Assembly: GCA_002359095.1 (NCBI GenBank)
Contig: DEQD01000018.1
Location: 1 to 20,924, forward strand
From: Caryophanales bacterium UBA3375
GTDB taxonomy: Bacteria > Bacillota_I > Bacilli_A > UBA3375
DNA length: 20,924 bases
Direction of reading: 5' to 3'
The notes under the pieces were generated by a model. The model had not been told where the DNA came from. It did not search any database and saw only the letters and a list, made by a program, of their open reading frames with translations. Shown piece after piece: positions 7,969 through 16,456 of the stretch (positions are counted from its first letter, which is position 1; each line of letters begins with the position of its first letter). A program made the position numbers and the translations under genes.

Positions 7969-8934
7969 CTAATAGAATTCAATTACTTCTTTTAATTTTT
8001 CTTCAAAATTTGAACGGTCATAACGTGATTTCCATCCAATTTCTTCATAAGTGTGAGTAAAGTCAATTGCATAACGTTCATCATGACCTTTACGATCTTC
8101 AACAAACTCAATACTATCTTCACTTGCACCCATTAACTTAATAATTAATTTAATTAAGTCAATATTAGACCATTCATTGTTAGAACCTAAATTATAGATT
8201 CCACCATCTTTACCTTTAAGTAAGATTTCTTCTACTCCAGTATTGTGTTCAGATACATAAATCCAGTCACGTACATTTTCACCAGTACCATATACAGGAA
8301 TTTTTTCTCCAGCTCTTAATTTTCTAACAACTGTAGGAATTAATTTTTCTTGATCTTGGAATTCTCCATAGTTGTTTGAACAACGAGAAATACTATAAGG
8401 TACTTTGTGCGTACGTCCATATGCTTGAGTTAACATATCTCCTGCTGCTTTAGATACAGAATAAGGACTTGAAGGATTAAGTAGTGTATCTTCAGTGAAT
8501 AATAAATCAGGACGATCTAGAGGTAAATCTCCATATACTTCATCTGTAGAAATGTAGTGGAATCTATCAATTCCATAAATTCTACAAGCTTCTAATAATA
8601 CTTGTGTTCCCATAATATTTGTTTCTAAAAAGATTTGACTATCTTTAATTGAATTATCAACATGACTTTCAGCAGCAAAATGTACTACTTTATCAAATTT
8701 ATATTTTTCAAATAAAGAATTAACTAAATCAGCATCACAAATATTACCGTGAACAAAAATATAATTTTCACAATCTTCTATTTCTTTTACTTTATCAACA
8801 CTACCAGCATAAGTAAGTGCATCTAAATTAACGAATGTAGTTTCTGGATATTTTTTTACCATTTGACGTAAAAAGTCACTACCAATAAATCCACATCCTC
8901 CTGTTACTAAAATTGAATTTCCTAAACTTTGCAT
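7969..8934 (-). CDS. rfbB: dTDP-glucose 4,6-dehydratase
   Basis: Converts dTDP-glucose to dTDP-4-keto-6-deoxyglucose, the second step toward dTDP-rhamnose, in the cytoplasm. It is an extended short-chain dehydrogenase. The NAD-binding GGCGFIG lies at 12-18, the catalytic STDEVYG at 129-135 (T130, D131, E132), and the YxxxK pair is Y158 and K162 in SPYSVSKAAGD. The family signature SRCSNNYGEFQ is at 183-193. The 321-residue length fits. The ATG at 8934 has an AGGAG site and lies 14 bases after rfbA. The order rfbC-rfbA-rfbB places it in one transcript with the two GT2 genes. The reductase gene rfbD is not in the window. Confidence 0.95.
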   Translation of the reverse strand: MQSLGNSILVTGGCGFIGSDFLRQMVKKYPETTFVNLDALTYAGSVDKVKEIEDCENYIFVHGNICDADLVNSLFEKYKFDKVVHFAAESHVDNSIKDSQIFLETNIMGTQVLLEACRIYGIDRFHYISTDEVYGDLPLDRPDLLFTEDTLLNPSSPYSVSKAAGDMLTQAYGRTHKVPYSISRCSNNYGEFQDQEKLIPTVVRKLRAGEKIPVYGTGENVRDWIYVSEHNTGVEEILLKGKDGGIYNLGSNNEWSNIDLIKLIIKLMGASEDSIEFVEDRKGHDERYAIDFTHTYEEIGWKSRYDRSNFEEKLKEVIEFY

Positions 8935-8948
8935 TATAACTCCTAATA

Positions 8949-9827
8949 TTAATTTTCATCAATTAATTTTTGTAAATATTGACCATATTTTGTTTTTTGT
9001 AAATCTTTAATACTTTCTTGTAATTGTTCTTTAGATAACCAACCATTCATATATCCGATTTCTTCTAAAGAACCAATTAATAACCCTTGTGCATCTTGCA
9101 CTGTTTCAACAAAATTAGCCGCTTTAAGTAAGTCTCCATGAGTTCCAGTATCAAGCCATGCCATTCCACGACCAAATAACTCAACATTTAATTTACCTTC
9201 ATTTAAGTATTGCTCAATTACACTTGTAATTTCAATCTCACCACGAGCTGAAGGGGTTACCCCTTTAGCTTTAGCGCTTACTGTATTATCAAAGAAGTAT
9301 AAACCTGGAACAGCATAATTTGACTTAGGTTGTGTAGGTTTTTCTTCAATACTAAGTACTTTATGATTCTCATCAAATTCAACCACACCATAAGCAGTAG
9401 GATCACTAACTAAAGTTCCAAAGATAGCACCACCACCATTAGTTTCCACAAACTTACGAGCATTTAATAATTGTTCACTAAAGTGTTGCCCATAAAAGAA
9501 GTTATCTCCCAGAATTAAAGCTACACTATCACTACCAATAAACTCTTCACCTATAATAAATGCTTCAGCAAGCCCATTTGGATGATCTTGAATCGCATAG
9601 GTTAAATTAATTCCAAAGTCACTACCATTACCTAATAACTTTTTAAAGTTTTCATTATCTTGTGGCGTAGTAATAATTAAGATATCTTTAATACCTGCTA
9701 ACATTAAAGTAGATAAACTATAATAAATCATTGGTTTGTCATATAATGGCATTAATTGTTTACTTGTTGCTTTAGTAAGTGGATATAAACGCGTACCACT
9801 TCCTCCTGCTAATACAATACCTTTCAT
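8949..9827 (-). CDS. rfbA: Glucose-1-phosphate thymidylyltransferase
   Basis: Makes dTDP-glucose from dTTP and glucose-1-phosphate, the first step of the pathway. The nucleotidyltransferase signature [17 protein letters not shown] occupies 2-18, followed by [25 protein letters not shown] near 105-113 carries the metal-binding D108. [17 protein letters not shown] and [10 protein letters not shown] are typical of RmlA. The 292-residue length matches the family. The start has a GGAGAG ribosome site. It lies 9 bases after rfbC and 14 before rfbB. RmlA enzymes are usually inhibited by dTDP-rhamnose; the sequence does not test this. Confidence 0.95.
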   Translation of the reverse strand: MKGIVLAGGSGTRLYPLTKATSKQLMPLYDKPMIYYSLSTLMLAGIKDILIITTPQDNENFKKLLGNGSDFGINLTYAIQDHPNGLAEAFIIGEEFIGSDSVALILGDNFFYGQHFSEQLLNARKFVETNGGGAIFGTLVSDPTAYGVVEFDENHKVLSIEEKPTQPKSNYAVPGLYFFDNTVSAKAKGVTPSARGEIEITSVIEQYLNEGKLNVELFGRGMAWLDTGTHGDLLKAANFVETVQDAQGLLIGSLEEIGYMNGWLSKEQLQESIKDLQKTKYGQYLQKLIDEN

Positions 9828-9836
9828 AACTCTCTC

Positions 9837-10382
9837 CTATTCCCAAACAATATCAGCTAATTTTGTTTGATGTTTTTGATCTTTTTCACTAATAATTAAA
9901 TCACAATCAACTTCTGGCCAAGTGATATTAATTTCTTCACTATTATACATAATTCCACTATCAGTTTCTGGATCATATAACTCACTACATTTGTAGTTAA
10001 ATACTGCTTCATCACTAAGAACAACAAATCCATGTCCAAAACGTGGTGGAATATACATCATTGTTTTATTATCACTAGAAAGTTCTACTCCAAACCACTG
10101 ACCAAACGTTTCACTCTCAGGACGTAAATCAACAGCTACATCATAAATAGTTCCTTGTGAACATCTAACTAATTTACCTTGAGGATTTCTTGTTTGAAAA
10201 TGAATTCCACGTAAAACCCCTTTTTTAGATTTAGATTCATTATCTTGAACAAATACTGCGTCTAAACCTAAATCATTCATTGTTTTTTGATTATAACTTT
10301 CCATAAAATAACCACGATCATCACCAAATACATCTGGTTGATAAAGGTATAAATCTTTAATCGGTGTTTCTATCTTTTTCAT
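9837..10382 (-). CDS. rfbC: dTDP-4-dehydrorhamnose 3,5-epimerase
   Basis: Epimerises dTDP-4-keto-6-deoxyglucose at C3 and C5, the third step of dTDP-L-rhamnose synthesis. It is a cupin fold of 181 residues. The signatures are DDRGYFMESY (21-30), KKGVLRGIHFQ with the catalytic-type H61, GKLVRCSQGTIYDVAVDLR with K70 and D85, IPPRFGHGFVVLS with H117, and Y130 in FNYKCSELY. The start ATG at 10382 has AAGGAG and overlaps the end of the DUF2304 gene by 26 bases, so the two are translationally coupled. The presence of a true 3,5-epimerase points to an L-rhamnose-type product rather than a D-sugar such as quinovose or fucosamine. Confidence 0.94.
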   Translation of the reverse strand: MKKIETPIKDLYLYQPDVFGDDRGYFMESYNQKTMNDLGLDAVFVQDNESKSKKGVLRGIHFQTRNPQGKLVRCSQGTIYDVAVDLRPESETFGQWFGVELSSDNKTMMYIPPRFGHGFVVLSDEAVFNYKCSELYDPETDSGIMYNSEEINITWPEVDCDLIISEKDQKHQTKLADIVWE

Positions 10383-10725
10383 CTTGCTCCTTATAATTAT
10401 TTAGTGATTGTTCAACACTTATGATACTAGCAATCTTATCAATCTTTTCATTTTGTTTAGCAATAATTATTCCTTGAATAAAGTTTGCATAAAATAAATA
10501 ACCAACCGCTACAGCAAGTAGGAAGTCACGAGGAATAAAACCAACATACTGCATTAAAAACGGTTTAACTTGTGGTATCATTAGAATTAAAACTAAAGCT
10601 ATAAAGCATAATAATACGATAAAATTTAAATATACAAACTTAAAATTAATTTTATTCTTTTTAATTAAGTAGCTCATAATTACTAATAATAGAATTATTG
10701 CTACTATTACAATTAAATAAAGCAT
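10357..10725 (-). CDS. DUF2304 family small membrane protein
   Basis: A 122-residue protein with three hydrophobic segments at about 1-20, 28-50 and 65-88, followed by a polar tail that starts KQNEKIDKIASIISVEQSLNNY. This layout (two or three helices, then a helical tail with the I..I..L.QE/NY pattern) fits DUF2304, a family usually found next to a GT2 enzyme of the dolichyl-phosphate-mannose synthase type, as here (8-base gap). I infer that it anchors or helps that enzyme, which has no membrane segment of its own. Its exact function is not established. It overlaps rfbC. Confidence 0.75.
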   Translation of the reverse strand: MLYLIVIVAIILLLVIMSYLIKKNKINFKFVYLNFIVLLCFIALVLILMIPQVKPFLMQYVGFIPRDFLLAVAVGYLFYANFIQGIIIAKQNEKIDKIASIISVEQSLNNYKEQDEKDRNTD

Positions 10726-10733
10726 CTAACTCC

Positions 10734-11420
10734 TTAAAACCCAAAAATAATAGCAAGTGATTGTTCTAACATAAACTTAATTGAATTCATTAAATTAAAA
10801 TGACTCTCTCCAGCTTCACGTTCATTCATCACTACTGGTATTTCTTTTACTCTAAAACCTTTATTATAATATTTTATTGCAAAAGAAGGTTCACTACTAC
10901 TAGCATCATTAACATAAGTATCTTTAACTCTACTAGCAAGAATTCTTTGGCCACTAGTTGGATCAGTAATTTTTAATTTACCCCTAGATTTAATTAAAAT
11001 TAAAGTAGATAAAATCTTACTTCCAAGCATTCTTAAACTTTTAGGTTTCTTTTTAGTTAAAAATCTAGAACCAATAACTATATCATATCCTTGGTTAATT
11101 TGATCGATTAAATCAAAGATATAAATCCCATTATGTTGACCATCAGCATCAAATTGCATTACATTATCATAACCTAAACGATCAGCATAGATAATCCCAG
11201 ATTTTATCGCTGCCCCTACCCCCATATTAACTATATGGTTAATATGAGGAATATTATTATCTTCTAAAATCTTTTTAGTATTATCAACACTACCATCATT
11301 AACAACAACATAACCAACATCATATTCAGGTTTTAAAGCTAAATCTTTATTTAACTTATCTATTGTTTTAAGTATTGATTCTTCTTCATTATGGGCAGGA
11401 ATAATTACTAGAGTTCTCAT
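10734..11420 (-). CDS. Family 2 glycosyltransferase, polyprenyl-phosphate glycosyltransferase type
   Basis: A 228-residue GT2 enzyme resembling dolichyl/polyprenyl-phosphate mannosyl- or glucosyltransferases, which load a sugar on a lipid carrier at the cytoplasmic face. The motifs are IIPAHNEEESI (6-16), VVNDGSVDNT (39-48), the metal site QFDADGQHN (89-97), GSRFL, and TSGQRILA. It ends without the two membrane helices of GtrB-type enzymes, so the adjacent DUF2304 protein may supply the membrane part. The start has AAGGAG and lies 17 bases after ezrA. The charged-sugar product may feed a flippase-dependent modification of wall polymer. Substrate specificity is not visible. Confidence 0.85.
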   Translation of the reverse strand: MRTLVIIPAHNEEESILKTIDKLNKDLALKPEYDVGYVVVNDGSVDNTKKILEDNNIPHINHIVNMGVGAAIKSGIIYADRLGYDNVMQFDADGQHNGIYIFDLIDQINQGYDIVIGSRFLTKKKPKSLRMLGSKILSTLILIKSRGKLKITDPTSGQRILASRVKDTYVNDASSSEPSFAIKYYNKGFRVKEIPVVMNEREAGESHFNLMNSIKFMLEQSLAIIFGF

Positions 11421-11437
11421 AATCTCCTTAATTAATA

Positions 11438-13231
11438 TTATTCAATATTAGTACTATCAACATCCATTAAAATTGGCATATAAGCTTCAACATTAACTTT
11501 ATTAACTATCTTACGATAAATCTTATCTCCTTTAGTAGGTTCAATTTTATTTAATACATCTTTAGCCCCGATTAAACAATCATTATAATTGTTTAAGTTA
11601 TAATTAGAATACAGACCTTGTACTGATTCTCTAGCTACAGATTTATTAATTCTTGAAATATATTGGATTAGATAATAACATCCAACACGACGTTGTACGT
11701 CTTGTTCAATTAAATTATCTACTCCGCCTTCTTTTGAGACTAATTTTTTGTAATTAGCTATTAATGATTCACTAAGTGTTGCCACTTGGTGAATATCAAT
11801 TTGTTCTTTTTGTAGTTCATGTACTAACATTTCATAATCATTATCAAAATCTGTTAAACATTTTTTAAGTTTACTTGATAAACTATCAATATGACCATTG
11901 CGACGTAAATATAAATCAATTTCAACACGATCTTTTGGTAAATTATCAACTAATTCACGAGCTTGTAATTCTTCTAATCTAAATCCTTCTAATTCTTTAA
12001 CTGATTCTTTTAAAGACATCAACGATTTTCTTAAGAATAAATTAGCTTTCTTAGCACGATCAATTAATTGCTTATGATTCTCTTTAGCGTCATGAATAAT
12101 TTCAATTAATTTTTCATGATCTTTTTTAAATCCATCAAATGTTTTTCTAAATTTCTCTAATGTAGCCATTTGTGTCGAATCATTAATGTTATATCTAACT
12201 TTAATTGCTTCTACTTCATCTAAACTACGAGTTAAGATATCATCCATTAATGAAATCTTAACTGTATTATCTTCTTCAATATCCATTAATTCTTTAATAT
12301 ATCCATATTGTTCTTCAATCTTAGAATTCATGTTTTCTAAGTCTTTTCTTAAACCTTCAATATCATTACTAATATTTTTAATTAATGATTCATCAGGATT
12401 TAAGAAACTTACATCTGCCATTTTACTTAAGGTATTTTCTTCACGAATCTTAATTTCATTCATAAATCCATCAAAGTTATTAATATATAATTTATAACCT
12501 TGATTATCAATCTCACCAATAATTAAGTGAATTGACCCTACAATTGAATCAAACTCATCTAATGCTTTATAAAAAACAGTTAGTCTAGTTAAAACTTCAG
12601 TGATTGCTTGAATCATCTTATCAGTTTTAACTAGTGTCTCACGAGCTTGTGTGAAGTGAGCTTGAGTTTGCAGTTCTTGATAGTGTAACAATTGATTTTT
12701 AACATCAACAATTACACTATTAAAACTTTCATCATAAATTTCTAAAGGTCTTAATTCAATATCAAATTGACGTTGAATACTCTTTAAGTTGGAATTTAAT
12801 TTTAAATTATAACTTGCATTTTGATCCCCAACCTCACTAAGACGTTTAGCTCTACTAGCTAAATCTTTAACTTCATAATAAAGATCACTATATTTTTCTT
12901 TAATTTCAGCTAACTGTTTAGAAAATTCTTTTTCTTTAAATACAGAATTGTATTCTTCTAATTCTTCTACTGCTTGATCATATCCTCTTAATAAAACATC
13001 TAAATGGTTACGCTTCTTTTGATAACTTTCATAAATAGTACGCATTTCTTCTTTAGTAGAAATATCATCTAATTTCTCTAAATACATATCTACTACTTTA
13101 AATTTATTTTTTACACTATCTAAATTATCTATTTCAGCTTGTAGAGATGTTTTTCTCTTTCTATCTACAATAATCCATCCAATCCCAATTAAGATAATTA
13201 TTGCAATAACAATTATTACTATATAATTCAT
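11438..13231 (-). CDS. ezrA: Septation ring formation regulator EzrA
   Basis: EzrA is a membrane-anchored, spectrin-like regulator of FtsZ-ring assembly in Bacilli and relatives. The 597-residue product begins with one hydrophobic helix (about 2-23), directly followed by the positive stretch DRKRK. The rest is almost entirely charged alpha-helical coiled coil with heptad-like Leu/Ile spacing, as in EzrA (about 560-570 residues). There is a short tail after YKKLVSKEGGVDNLIEQDVQRR. The ATG at 13231 follows AAGGAG, and a good promoter stands 30 bases upstream, so ezrA heads the long operon. Finding a divisome regulator at the head of a polysaccharide, peptidase and rodZ cluster is noteworthy. 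Other long coiled-coil proteins are possible but do not share the N-terminal anchor and length this well. Confidence 0.87.
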   Translation of the reverse strand: MNYIVIIVIAIIILIGIGWIIVDRKRKTSLQAEIDNLDSVKNKFKVVDMYLEKLDDISTKEEMRTIYESYQKKRNHLDVLLRGYDQAVEELEEYNSVFKEKEFSKQLAEIKEKYSDLYYEVKDLASRAKRLSEVGDQNASYNLKLNSNLKSIQRQFDIELRPLEIYDESFNSVIVDVKNQLLHYQELQTQAHFTQARETLVKTDKMIQAITEVLTRLTVFYKALDEFDSIVGSIHLIIGEIDNQGYKLYINNFDGFMNEIKIREENTLSKMADVSFLNPDESLIKNISNDIEGLRKDLENMNSKIEEQYGYIKELMDIEEDNTVKISLMDDILTRSLDEVEAIKVRYNINDSTQMATLEKFRKTFDGFKKDHEKLIEIIHDAKENHKQLIDRAKKANLFLRKSLMSLKESVKELEGFRLEELQARELVDNLPKDRVEIDLYLRRNGHIDSLSSKLKKCLTDFDNDYEMLVHELQKEQIDIHQVATLSESLIANYKKLVSKEGGVDNLIEQDVQRRVGCYYLIQYISRINKSVARESVQGLYSNYNLNNYNDCLIGAKDVLNKIEPTKGDKIYRKIVNKVNVEAYMPILMDVDSTNIE

Positions 13232-13260
13232 TTGTCTCCTTAAGTAAAATACTCTATATA

Positions 13261-13290
13261 ATTATACCATTTTTAATCATATATTTGCAA
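13261..13290 (-). promoter_or_regulatory. Promoter of the ezrA operon
   Basis: On the minus strand a TTGCAA -35 (13285-13290) and a perfect TATAAT -10 (13261-13266) are 18 bases apart, and the -10 is extended (TGGTATAAT). It lies just past the ackA stop codon. There is no terminator between, so ackA transcripts may also run into ezrA. Confidence 0.8.
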
Positions 13291-13292
13291 GG

Positions 13293-14471
13293 TTAAGAAT
13301 TAAGCAAACTAATAGCTTCTTTAGCTATTGCTAATTCTTCATCTAATTTAACGACATAAACCCTTGTTTTAGCATCTTTTTGACTAATAATATTAATCTT
13401 ATTAGGTGTATTTTGGTTTAAATCATTATCTATGCTTAAACCAAAAACACCTAATTTATCAATCACTTTTTGTCTAATTAGACTACTATTTTCCCCAATT
13501 CCTGCTGTAAAAGTAATAATATCTACTCCTTCTAACTTATTAATATAACTAGAAATGGTATCAACGATCCGATTAACAAAGATATTAATAGTTAAACTAG
13601 CTTGTTTGTTACCTTCTCTACTTGCTTTTATTACATCACGAATATCTCCACTTATTTGCGATACTCCAAACAGACCACTTTCTTTATTAAGAATGTGGTC
13701 TATTTCTTTACTATCTACATCAAGTTCTTGTTGTAGATAGCTGACAATACTAGGATCTATATCTCCACATCTTGTTGCCATCATAATTCCACCAAGTGGA
13801 GTTAATCCCATACTAGTAGCAATACTTTCTCCATTTTTTATTGCACAAATACTACTACCAGCACCTAAATGACAATTAATCATTTTGAAGTTATTAGTAC
13901 CCAATTTCTCACTAATAACTTCATAAATATACTTATGACTAGTTCCATGAGCTCCATATCTTCTAACTCGATTATTTGTATAATAATCGTAGTTAATTGG
14001 ATAGACGTATTCTTCTGGTGCTAATGTTTGATGGAATGCTGTATCAAATACAGCTACATTTGTAGCTTGAGGTAATAACTTAGTTATTACTTTAATTCCA
14101 TCTCCATTAGCACCATTATGAAGTGGGGAAAGTTTTTTTAATGCATAGATATTATTTAAAACTTCTTCATCTACAATTACAGCACTATTATATAACTCTC
14201 CACCATGAACTACACGATGTCCTACTACTTTAATTTCATCTAAACTATTAATAATCTTTTCATCAACTAAACTATTAATAACTAAATCAAGAGCTTGCAT
14301 ATGATTTGCTAGCTCTTTTTTGATATTTTTAGTATCATTATTAAAGTTTAGATGAAATTCACTTTTATCAGTTCCAATTCTTTCAACTAAACCAGAACAT
14401 ATTGGTTGTAGTTCTTTGTTAAATAATTTAAATTTAACTGAAGAACTACCAGAATTTAATACTAATATCAT
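13293..14471 (-). CDS. ackA: Acetate kinase
   Basis: Interconverts acetyl phosphate plus ADP with acetate plus ATP, the last energy-yielding step of mixed-acid fermentation. All family landmarks are present: LVLNSGSSSVKFKLF (N6), GHRVVHGGELY (R86), VFDTAFHQTL (D143), YGAHGTSHKY (H175), NCHLGAGSSICAI, TRCGDIDPS (R234) and the late FTAGIGENS. The usual Ser in TRSGD is Cys here. The 392-residue length is normal. The start has TAGGAG and lies 8 bases after thiI. No phosphotransacetylase gene lies nearby. No terminator follows. Confidence 0.96.
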   Translation of the reverse strand: MILVLNSGSSSVKFKLFNKELQPICSGLVERIGTDKSEFHLNFNNDTKNIKKELANHMQALDLVINSLVDEKIINSLDEIKVVGHRVVHGGELYNSAVIVDEEVLNNIYALKKLSPLHNGANGDGIKVITKLLPQATNVAVFDTAFHQTLAPEEYVYPINYDYYTNNRVRRYGAHGTSHKYIYEVISEKLGTNNFKMINCHLGAGSSICAIKNGESIATSMGLTPLGGIMMATRCGDIDPSIVSYLQQELDVDSKEIDHILNKESGLFGVSQISGDIRDVIKASREGNKQASLTINIFVNRIVDTISSYINKLEGVDIITFTAGIGENSSLIRQKVIDKLGVFGLSIDNDLNQNTPNKINIISQKDAKTRVYVVKLDEELAIAKEAISLLNS

Positions 14472-14479
14472 TATTACTC

Positions 14480-15667
14480 CTATAATAAATTATCTAATAA
14501 TTCATTACTATTAATTGATTGATAATCAAATACTTCCCAATTACTATTATTATAAATTTCAATATCAATTAATTGTTCTTGTGCTTCTACTTCACTAAGA
14601 ACAGGATGTGTTGCTGGTTTTTTAGGTAAAAAGATAACACAACAATCTTCAAATGGTTGAATCGAAATATCATAAGTATTATATTGTTTTGCTAATTTAA
14701 TAATTTCAGTTTTATCCATACAAACAAGTGGTCTTATTATAAGTTTGTTAGTAGCATTGTCACTAACAAACATACCATCTATTGTTTGTGAAGCTACTTG
14801 TCCTAGACTCTCTCCTGTAATTAAAACTTTAGCTTTTAATTTAGTGGCTAAGTCACTAGCTTTTTTAATCATAAAACGTCTAAGTAGTGTTACTTGGTAT
14901 TTATCTAAACAATGTTGATTAATCGCAACTTGTAAATGAGTAAAGTTTGTATTATACATTTTGATATCACTATCAAAATCTTGTAATACTTTAACTAAAT
15001 CTTTTACTTTTTGTAAACTTTGTTCATTAGTATATGGGGGTGAAGAAAAATGAATACAATCAATCTTAATTCCACGTTTCATAGCTAAGATAGCAGCTAC
15101 TGGTGAATCAATACCACCGCTTAACAATACTACTCCTTTTCCAGCACTACCAATTGGTAAACCACCCATCCCACCAATAAACTTAGAATAAACGTAAGCA
15201 CAATCCTGATGAATTTCAATATGAATTAATTGATCAGGATTGTGCACATCTACTTTTAATCCTTCTAAACCATCGTTATTGATAAGTATATGAGCTCCTA
15301 CTTTTCTTGATATCTCATTAGAAACTAATGGATAATCCTTATAGATGCGTTTAGTCTCTACTTTAAAACGAGGTGTTTGTTTATCAAACACTGCTAGTAC
15401 TAATGATTTAATATCTTCTAAATCATTAGTAGTAGTTTGAGCTAAACAAAAACTATGAATACCTGGTATAATTTGTAGTTTTCTTACTACTTCATTTAAA
15501 TGAGTTTCGTTTACATCAATATAGATTCTATTTCTATCTTTATGATAACTATCTACTCCTAAACCTTTTAGTTGTTTTTGAATATTGTTAAACAATATTC
15601 GCTCAAACTCACTACGGTTTTTACCTTTAAGCGTTAACTCTCCATATCTTACTAATATTTTTTGCAT
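14480..15667 (-). CDS. thiI: tRNA 4-thiouridine synthase ThiI (no rhodanese domain)
   Basis: ATP-dependent enzyme that activates U8 of tRNA for sulfur transfer and may also serve thiamine thiazole synthesis. The 395-residue product has an N-terminal ferredoxin-like part (1-65, ILVRYGELTLKGKNR), then a THUMP domain (about 66-165), then a PP-loop at 183-188 (SGGIDS) in VVLLSGGIDSPVAA. The FEDCCVIFLPKKPATHP block is near 345-360. It stops there, so the C-terminal rhodanese domain of the E. coli enzyme is absent, as in most Bacillota, where a partner NifS-type desulfurase supplies sulfur. That partner is not in this window. It is 8 bases from ackA and 7 from nadK, a three-gene unit. Two long inverted repeats lie within it. 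Confidence 0.95.
   Translation of the reverse strand: MQKILVRYGELTLKGKNRSEFERILFNNIQKQLKGLGVDSYHKDRNRIYIDVNETHLNEVVRKLQIIPGIHSFCLAQTTTNDLEDIKSLVLAVFDKQTPRFKVETKRIYKDYPLVSNEISRKVGAHILINNDGLEGLKVDVHNPDQLIHIEIHQDCAYVYSKFIGGMGGLPIGSAGKGVVLLSGGIDSPVAAILAMKRGIKIDCIHFSSPPYTNEQSLQKVKDLVKVLQDFDSDIKMYNTNFTHLQVAINQHCLDKYQVTLLRRFMIKKASDLATKLKAKVLITGESLGQVASQTIDGMFVSDNATNKLIIRPLVCMDKTEIIKLAKQYNTYDISIQPFEDCCVIFLPKKPATHPVLSEVEAQEQLIDIEIYNNSNWEVFDYQSINSNELLDNLL
15198..15245. repeat. 13-bp perfect inverted repeat inside thiI
   Basis: Arms 15198-15210 and 15233-15245 are fully complementary with a 22-nt spacer, within the THUMP coding region. Confidence 0.85.
15398..15431. repeat. 13-bp perfect inverted repeat inside thiI
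   Basis: Arms 15398-15410 and 15419-15431 are fully complementary with an 8-nt loop. A nearly loopless 10-bp palindrome (15580-15600) lies further upstream in the same gene. Confidence 0.85.
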
Positions 15668-15674
15668 ATGCTTC

Positions 15675-16403
15675 CTAATTTAATATTTTTTCTTTTATTC
15701 TATGATAATATTTATCTATTTTGGGATTAATTAATTTTAATTTATCTTCACTATATTTTAGTTTAATCGATATATTATCTAATGTATTGATTAGACTACC
15801 ATCAATAACAATATTATTTTCTTTATTACATGTAATATTAACATTATCATTAATATCACAAATAATCGGATTGTCTAATGTTTTATAAACGCTATTATTA
15901 ACCGGCATAATTGGATTTATACTAAATAAGTGTTTATGTGGTGCAATTATTGCTCCACCATTAGCACGACTACAACCTGTAGTACCTAGTGGTGCTACTA
16001 TCTCTATTCCTGATGCTTGGTAATCAAGTTCTTGATTATCAAGTGTTACTTGATATTTATTTGTTGTATGCGTAGAATCAATTTGGCACTCATTAACAAA
16101 GAAATAATCTTTATTATTAATTATTGCTACTAATACATCGTATTCACATATTTTATTAAAATCTAGTTTACTTATATCAAACTCTTCTTTTTCAAAAGAT
16201 GTTAAAAACCCTAAACTACCCCAATTTATTGGTAGGTATTTTGGTTTTAGTCCATAGTGATGGATAGCTTCAAGTAGCGTTCCATCACCTCCTAAGCTAA
16301 TAACGATATCTGGATTGTTATCAACTATCTGGATATCGTTATTTAAATAATTAGTTATAAATTCTTCTTTATTATTACAATCAGCAAAGATTGATATTTT
16401 CAT
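15675..16403 (-). CDS. nadK: NAD kinase, divergent
   Basis: Phosphorylates NAD to NADP. The 242-residue product carries the GGDGT signature (38-42, catalytic-type D40) in VISLGGDGTLLEA. It also has WGSLGFL in place of TGxLGFL, and the NE pair N104-E105 in FVNECQI. The second signature is clearly altered: the family usually reads TPTGSTAYxxSxGG, while here PLGTTGCSRANGG (138-150) replaces the ST and AY positions. The protein is also shorter than Bacillus NadF (266). The family call is secure, but its efficiency or substrate may differ. The start has GGGAG. It lies divergent from a CYTH gene; in Bacillus the CYTH gene yjbK and nadF are also near neighbours, which supports both calls. Confidence 0.88.
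   Translation of the reverse strand: MKISIFADCNNKEEFITNYLNNDIQIVDNNPDIVISLGGDGTLLEAIHHYGLKPKYLPINWGSLGFLTSFEKEEFDISKLDFNKICEYDVLVAIINNKDYFFVNECQIDSTHTTNKYQVTLDNQELDYQASGIEIVAPLGTTGCSRANGGAIIAPHKHLFSINPIMPVNNSVYKTLDNPIICDINDNVNITCNKENNIVIDGSLINTLDNISIKLKYSEDKLKLINPKIDKYYHRIKEKILN
16299..16343. repeat. 12-bp perfect inverted repeat inside nadK
   Basis: Arms 16299-16310 and 16332-16343 are fully complementary, separated by 21 nt, in the part of nadK coding for the GGDGT region. Confidence 0.8.
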
Positions 16404-16429
16404 ATTTCTCCCTAATTCCTACTAATTTT

Positions 16430-16442
16430 ATTATACTATAAT
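16430..16442. promoter_or_regulatory. Divergent -10 elements for nadK and the CYTH gene
   Basis: The 53-base gap between the two divergent genes holds a TATAAT on the minus strand (16430-16435, toward nadK), and a TATACT (16432-16437) and TATAAT (16437-16442) on the plus strand. No convincing -35 is visible, so the exact start points are uncertain. Confidence 0.45.
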
Positions 16443-16456
16443 TGAAAGGTATTCTT

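Noticed and set aside
15580..15600. Operator-like palindrome
   Set aside because: It is a nearly loopless 10-bp palindrome but lies inside the thiI coding region with no promoter near. It is counted with the general inverted-repeat pattern instead.
14472..16456. Thiamine-type riboswitch upstream of thiI or nadK
   Set aside because: The gaps are only 7-53 bases, too short for an aptamer, and no conserved riboswitch core is visible.
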